Assembly (NCBI RefSeq): GCF_900110955.1
Contig: NZ_FOFR01000007.1
Coordinates: forward strand, 78,819 to 142,818
DNA length: 64,000 nucleotides
Source: Lentzea xinjiangensis
GTDB lineage: Bacteria > Actinomycetota > Actinomycetes > Mycobacteriales > Pseudonocardiaceae
Direction of reading: 5' to 3'
In this document: piece by piece, positions 60,354-64,000 of the stretch
Position numbering within the stretch: the stretch's first letter is position 1
How the letters are laid out: each line of letters begins with the position of its first letter
The notes under the pieces: model-generated
Told to the model about the DNA's origin: nothing
The model's input: the letters and a program-made list of their open reading frames with translations, nothing else
The model's database searches: none
Program-made: the position numbers and the translations under genes

Positions 60354-61521
60354 GCCACCACAGGGCCGCCGCACCGCCTGCCGCGAGCACGCCCAGTGCT
60401 CCGGCGGCGGCGGCGACCTGGTGGGCCGGCAGCGTCTCGGCGGCCAGGCCCGCCAGTGCGATGCCGGCTCCCTGGGAGACGCGCAGTGCGGTGACGGCCA
60501 GTCCGAACGCCTGGCCGCGTGAGGCGTCGGGGACGGCGCGCACGAACCGGGTGTTGGCGACGAGGTGGTAGGCGCTGGCCGCGCCGGAGAGGGCGAACAG
60601 CCCGAGGCTGAGGGGCAGGCCCGGTCGCAGTGCGGCGGGCACGAGGACGGCGCACGCGGCGATGGCGAGCCACGGCATCGCGCGCAGTTGCTGCTCTTCG
60701 CTGAGCCGGGCGAGCAGCAGCATGCCCGCCGCCGCTCCCGCGGCGTAGGCGCCGAAGATCGAGCCGACGGCGGCGGGGCCGGCGCCGAGCTGGGCCGCGT
60801 AGGGCGCCGCGAGGGCTTCCCCGACGATGTAGAAGCCGGATACGCAGGCGAGTGCGACGAGTGCCCGCAGTTGCCGGTCGTCCCACACGAGCCGGGCGCC
60901 GCCGACGAGGTCGGCCGGCCAGGCCCGCAGGTGGGGGCTGTGCGGTGCGGCCCGGTGGTGCAGGAAGGTTCCGGCCAGGGTCGCCGACACGGCGAAGGTG
61001 ACGGCGTCGGCGATGAGCACCGGTCCCGGGCCGAGCCAGGCCACGAGTGCGCCGCCGGTGAGGAACCCGGCGACCTGTGCGGCCTGGGTGACGGTGCTGA
61101 GCACCGCCTGGCCGAGGGGGTAGCGCTGGTCGGGCAGGATCTGCGGCAGCAGCGCGGCCCGTGCGGCGCCGTGCGGTGCGCCGGCGAGCTGCACGAGCAC
61201 GAGCAGTGCCGCGAGCGCCCACAGCGGCAGCAGCGGTACGGCCATGACCAGCAGCAGGGCCGCGCGGATGAGGTCGGTGGCGACCATGACGCGCCGGCGG
61301 GCGAACCGGTCGGCGAGCCCGGCGAGCAGGGGCCCGCCGAGCAGGTCCGGCAGGAACGTCAGCGCGTAGGTGAGCGCGGTCAGGCCGGCGCTGGCGGTGC
61401 GGTCGTAGACGTGCACCGTCAGCGCGACCCTGGCGAACTGGTCTCCGGCCACCGATACCGCGTGTGCCACGAACAGGGCGCGGAACTCGCGGTCGCGGGC
61501 GAGCTCGCGGTAGCCGGGCAT
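60274..61521 (-). CDS. MFS transporter (enterobactin-exporter-like group)
   Basis: 415 residues, twelve helices. FRALFVAHAVSVAGDQFARVAL (helix 1), LADRFARRRVMVATDLIRA in the 2-3 loop, and AALLPQILPDQRYPLGQAV are typical of the EntS/MefA-like MFS exporters. The hydrophilic tail after helix 12 (SPSDGPSPSDAASQSGG) is low-complexity and repeat-encoded. Ends 180 bp before the diguanylate cyclase start, the gap holding the RPTDW ORF start. Confidence 0.85.
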   Translation of the reverse strand: MPGYRELARDREFRALFVAHAVSVAGDQFARVALTVHVYDRTASAGLTALTYALTFLPDLLGGPLLAGLADRFARRRVMVATDLIRAALLLVMAVPLLPLWALAALLVLVQLAGAPHGAARAALLPQILPDQRYPLGQAVLSTVTQAAQVAGFLTGGALVAWLGPGPVLIADAVTFAVSATLAGTFLHHRAAPHSPHLRAWPADLVGGARLVWDDRQLRALVALACVSGFYIVGEALAAPYAAQLGAGPAAVGSIFGAYAAGAAAGMLLLARLSEEQQLRAMPWLAIAACAVLVPAALRPGLPLSLGLFALSGAASAYHLVANTRFVRAVPDASRGQAFGLAVTALRVSQGAGIALAGLAAETLPAHQVAAAAGALGVLAAGGAAALWWLSAEPSPSDGPSPSDAASQSGGRDGR

Positions 61522-61539
61522 GCGCTCCAGGATGACGAG

Positions 61540-63039
61540 CTACGACACGGACGACCAGAAGCCGCACTGGTGATCCGCGGTGAAATCGGTGCCGTGGATC
61601 GCGCCGGGGGCGAGGGACTGGACCGGGGCGCGCCATCCGGGGTCGCCGGTGCGGGCGAACCGGCCCCATGCCGTGATCATGTAGTCCGACACGGCGCGTT
61701 GTGCCGGGGTGAGGGTCACGCCGGGGAAGTCGAACAGCATCAGCAGTTCGGAGGCGTGGTAGGCGCGGTAGTCGGGGAACGGCGGCAGGGGGAACAGCAG
61801 CGGCACGTCGGGGTCGGCGAACTCGTAGCCCGAGACGCGGGTGTGGCGGCTGAGGTCGGTTCGGGTGCGGTGTGACGGGCAGGCCCACGACCTGTCGGTG
61901 AGGATGGCGGCCAGTTCGTCGCGTGCGTCGTTGTTGCCGTTGACGGGGTAGCGCGCCACGATCCGGTCCGCCAGTCCCTCACCGAACAGGCCGGTGACGC
62001 TCGCCCGGTAGGCCGCTTCGGGCACGGGCTGGGGGAAGAACAGGGCCGCGAAGAGCGTGAACTCGTCGTGGGTCGATCCCACCAGCACCGGTACCCGGTG
62101 CATGCGGCCGCTGCGCTGGGCCACCGCGGGGTTGAGCGGGAGCACGGCGGTGTCGTGGGCGGGGGAGGCGAACCGGTCGTGCACGGTGAGCAGCGCGGTC
62201 ACCGGCTGGGCCCGCAGGCACGCCAGGTCCGCGCAGCCAAGCGTGCCCGCGCCCTGGGCCTGCACCTGCGCGCGGGGCTTCCACACCCCGACGAACCGGC
62301 CGGGTGTGGTCTGGTCCGGTGACTCCAGCCCGCACGGGCCGGACTGGATGATCGCCTTGGCGAACAGCCCGGCGGCCCGCGGGGAGGCGAGGTGGGCGCA
62401 CACGCTCAGCCCGCCCGCGGACTCGCCGAAGATCGTGACGTTGCGCGCGTCGCCGCCGAAGGCGCGGGCGTTGCGCTGCACCCACCTCAGCGCCGCCTGC
62501 TGGTCGGCGAGGCCGAAGGTCCCGGAGCCGGGCAGGCCGGGGTGGCCGAAGAAGCCGAACACGCCGAGGCGGTAGTTCACGGTCACCACGACGGCGTCGT
62601 TGTCGGTCGCGAGCCTGCGCGCGTCGTAGGTCGCCGCGGAGCCGCCGGTGAACCCGCCGCCGTGGATCCACACCATCACCGGCCGCCGTTTCGCCGGGCC
62701 CAGAGGTGTGGTGACGTTGAGGTAGAGGCAGTCCTCGGTCTGCGAGCCCGGCTGGCCCAGCAGCGGGGTCTGCGCGCACACCGGGCTCGGCGTGGTCGCG
62801 TCCCGCACTCCCCGCCAGGGCCGCACCGGCTGCGGGTCGCGCCACCGGTTGTCGCCGACCGGCGCGGCGGCGAACGGGATGGCGCCGAACGTGCGGTGCG
62901 TGCCGGTCACCGTTCCCCGCACGTCGCCCTTGTCGGTGCGCACCACCGCCCCGCCGCCGGACACGACAGCCGGTGCCGGAGCCGGCGTGGCCGTGAACGT
63001 GAGCGCGGCCCCCAGGACCGCCGTCAGCAGACGTCTCAT
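61540..63039 (-). CDS. Secreted type-B carboxylesterase
   Basis: 499 residues from ATG 63039 (GTG one codon earlier possible). A signal peptide (MRRLLTAVLGAALTFTATPA) precedes the esterase body: EDCLYLNV, IHGGGFTGGS, the nucleophile in FGESAGG (about 204), Glu in STHDEFTL (about 321) and His in AIHGTDF (about 481). Type-B esterases hydrolyse carboxylic esters; secretion suggests nutrient esters or xenobiotics. Divergent from the HAD gene across 245 bp holding a palindromic operator. Confidence 0.9.
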   Translation of the reverse strand: MRRLLTAVLGAALTFTATPAPAPAVVSGGGAVVRTDKGDVRGTVTGTHRTFGAIPFAAAPVGDNRWRDPQPVRPWRGVRDATTPSPVCAQTPLLGQPGSQTEDCLYLNVTTPLGPAKRRPVMVWIHGGGFTGGSAATYDARRLATDNDAVVVTVNYRLGVFGFFGHPGLPGSGTFGLADQQAALRWVQRNARAFGGDARNVTIFGESAGGLSVCAHLASPRAAGLFAKAIIQSGPCGLESPDQTTPGRFVGVWKPRAQVQAQGAGTLGCADLACLRAQPVTALLTVHDRFASPAHDTAVLPLNPAVAQRSGRMHRVPVLVGSTHDEFTLFAALFFPQPVPEAAYRASVTGLFGEGLADRIVARYPVNGNNDARDELAAILTDRSWACPSHRTRTDLSRHTRVSGYEFADPDVPLLFPLPPFPDYRAYHASELLMLFDFPGVTLTPAQRAVSDYMITAWGRFARTGDPGWRAPVQSLAPGAIHGTDFTADHQCGFWSSVS

Positions 63040-63257
63040 CACTCGAACACCCCTCAGTGTCGGTCCCGCACCGCGCACCGGTGGTCGCGCACCGCGCCGG
63101 GCACGGTGCTCCCGCCGGCCGGGGCCGGGCTGGCCGGGGGTCGTCAGACCCCTCTGCGCGCCCGAACGTAGCGAGGCCGTGACGGCGGCGACACCGCTGG
63201 AGGGACACCCGGCCCGGTGCGCCGAACGCCGCGGGAACTCGACCACGGTTGCTCACA

Positions 63258-63273
63258 TACCGACCGGTCGGTA
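63258..63273. promoter_or_regulatory. Palindrome TACCGACCGGTCGGTA, TetR-type operator
   Basis: A 16-bp perfect palindrome, flanked as ACATACCGACC, typical of TetR-family operators in actinobacteria. It lies 12 bp before the HAD gene GTG and between it and the divergent esterase. No TetR gene is in view. Confidence 0.55.
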
Positions 63274-63284
63274 CCCTCCGGGGC

Positions 63285-63941
63285 GTGGGTGACACAACGC
63301 TTCCCGGACAGCCCGAGGTCGACGCGCTCGTGTTCGACTGGGGCGGCGTCATGACCGTCTCCGTGCCCGAGTTCGTCGGCGCGTGGCTGCACGCCGAGGC
63401 CGTCGACCGCGAGGTCTACGGCCGGATCATGCGCGAGTGGATGAGCCGTGACGCGCCACCGGACAACCCGGTCGCCCGGCTGGAGACCGGCGAGCTGACG
63501 GTGGCCGAGTTCGAACGCCTCCTCGCCGCCGAGCTGATCACCACCGGCGGCGCGGCGATCGAGGGCACCGGGCTGCTCAAGCGCATGTTCGGCGGTGCGC
63601 GGCCGGACCCGGCGATGGTCGAGCTCGTCCGCAAGGCCCGCGCCGCCGGCCTGCACACCGCGCTGCTGTCCAACAGCTGGGGCGAGGGCTACCCCAAGGA
63701 CCTGCTCGTCGAGCTGTTCGACACCGTCGTGATCAGCGGCCGCGTCGGCCTGCGCAAACCCGACGAGCGCATCTACCGGCACACCCTCGACCGGATCGGC
63801 GTCCCCGCCGCCCGTGCCGTGTTCTTCGACGACGCGCCCGCCAACGTCGACGCCGCCCGGTCCGTCGGCATGCACGCCTTCCGGCACACCACCGCCGACG
63901 ACACCCGCACCGCCCTCGCCACCCTCGGAGTGACCCTGTGA
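63285..63941 (+). CDS. HAD-IA family hydrolase
   Basis: 218 residues from GTG 63285. HAD motifs: I FDWGGVMT (about 17; first Asp in place, second Asp position altered to Gly), II LSNSWG (about 126), III Lys in LRKPDERIY and IV FFDDAPANVDAA. Resembles epoxide-hydrolase-N/phosphatase-like HADs; DWGGV rather than DxDxT suggests a non-standard phosphatase or haloacid-type activity. Overlaps the next ORF by GTGA. Confidence 0.88.
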   Translation: MGDTTLPGQPEVDALVFDWGGVMTVSVPEFVGAWLHAEAVDREVYGRIMREWMSRDAPPDNPVARLETGELTVAEFERLLAAELITTGGAAIEGTGLLKRMFGGARPDPAMVELVRKARAAGLHTALLSNSWGEGYPKDLLVELFDTVVISGRVGLRKPDERIYRHTLDRIGVPAARAVFFDDAPANVDAARSVGMHAFRHTTADDTRTALATLGVTL

Positions 63942-64000
63942 CCGACCAGCCCAGCTCCGACCAGCCCAGCTCCGACCAGCCCAGCTCCGACCAGCCCAGC
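63938..64000 (+). CDS. Start of an ORF with 15-bp tandem repeats, cut by window end
   Basis: GTG 63938 in a GTGA overlap with the HAD gene opens MTDQP followed by SSDQP units; a 15-bp repeat (TCCGACCAGCCCAGC) is present at least three more times and runs off the window. It encodes a disordered Ser/Asp/Gln/Pro head. The function of the main protein is unseen. Confidence 0.6.
   Translation, partial: MTDQPSSDQPSSDQPSSDQPS

Overview
The window is 64 kb of very GC-rich DNA with actinomycete features: GTG and TTG starts, four-base ATGA/GTGA gene overlaps, RbpA, MbtH, an MptB-like mannosyltransferase, F420-type enzymes and an IdeR/DmdR-like iron box. The gene style suggests a Pseudonocardiales actinomycete such as Lentzea, Saccharothrix or Actinosynnema. 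That placement is inference. I saw no tRNA, rRNA, CRISPR array or complete insertion sequence.

Layout. 1-5.5 kb: a carbon-uptake operon (solute-binding protein, a fused two-domain permease, an enolase-superfamily dehydratase) facing an RraA-type aldolase across a tract of degenerate 19-bp repeats. 5.6-30.7 kb: a biosynthetic cluster. It holds an aminotransferase, two membrane di-iron desaturase/hydroxylase-type enzymes, a heterodimeric ABC exporter, MbtH, a glycine-amidinotransferase homologue and a split assembly line: A-T-C; KS-AT-ACP-aminotransferase-C; C-T; A(Ser)-T; a free carrier; C-T-TE; a free A domain. 30.8-39.5 kb: small unknowns, DUF1761, aldo/keto reductase, STAS protein, MptB-like mannosyltransferase, apolipoprotein N-acyltransferase, and a regulator divergent from a glycosyltransferase. 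39.5-41.9 kb: a scar of truncated genes (antiporter, histidine kinase, response regulator, GH20-like protein, a precursor-like small ORF). 41.9-50.2 kb: flavin oxidoreductase pair, a methyltransferase broken by one stop codon, an amino-acid ABC transporter, DUF1540 protein with an iron box, AKR, VTT membrane protein, RbpA, thymidine kinase. 50.5-64 kb: PadR operon, UMF1-type MFS, GDPD, two c-di-GMP enzymes, small oxidoreductases and hydrolases, an MFS exporter, a secreted carboxylesterase, a HAD hydrolase, and the start of a repeat-rich ORF.

How the cluster may work. The amidinotransferase would make guanidinoacetate or a related guanidino acid. The A-T-C protein has an acidic specificity pocket that could hold a cationic group. 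The serine-type A-T module, C-T protein and PKS would add serine and one malonate unit, and the in-line aminotransferase would turn the beta-keto group into a beta-amine before the C domain makes the next amide. C-T-TE would release the product. The free A domain, free carrier and two di-iron enzymes look set to make or tailor a further unit, and the ABC pair to export the product. No regulator lies inside the cluster, but its control regions share a GCTGTTCAACTGCG-like element, twice as direct repeats spaced 20 bp. Module order and product are inference; I recognise no known compound.
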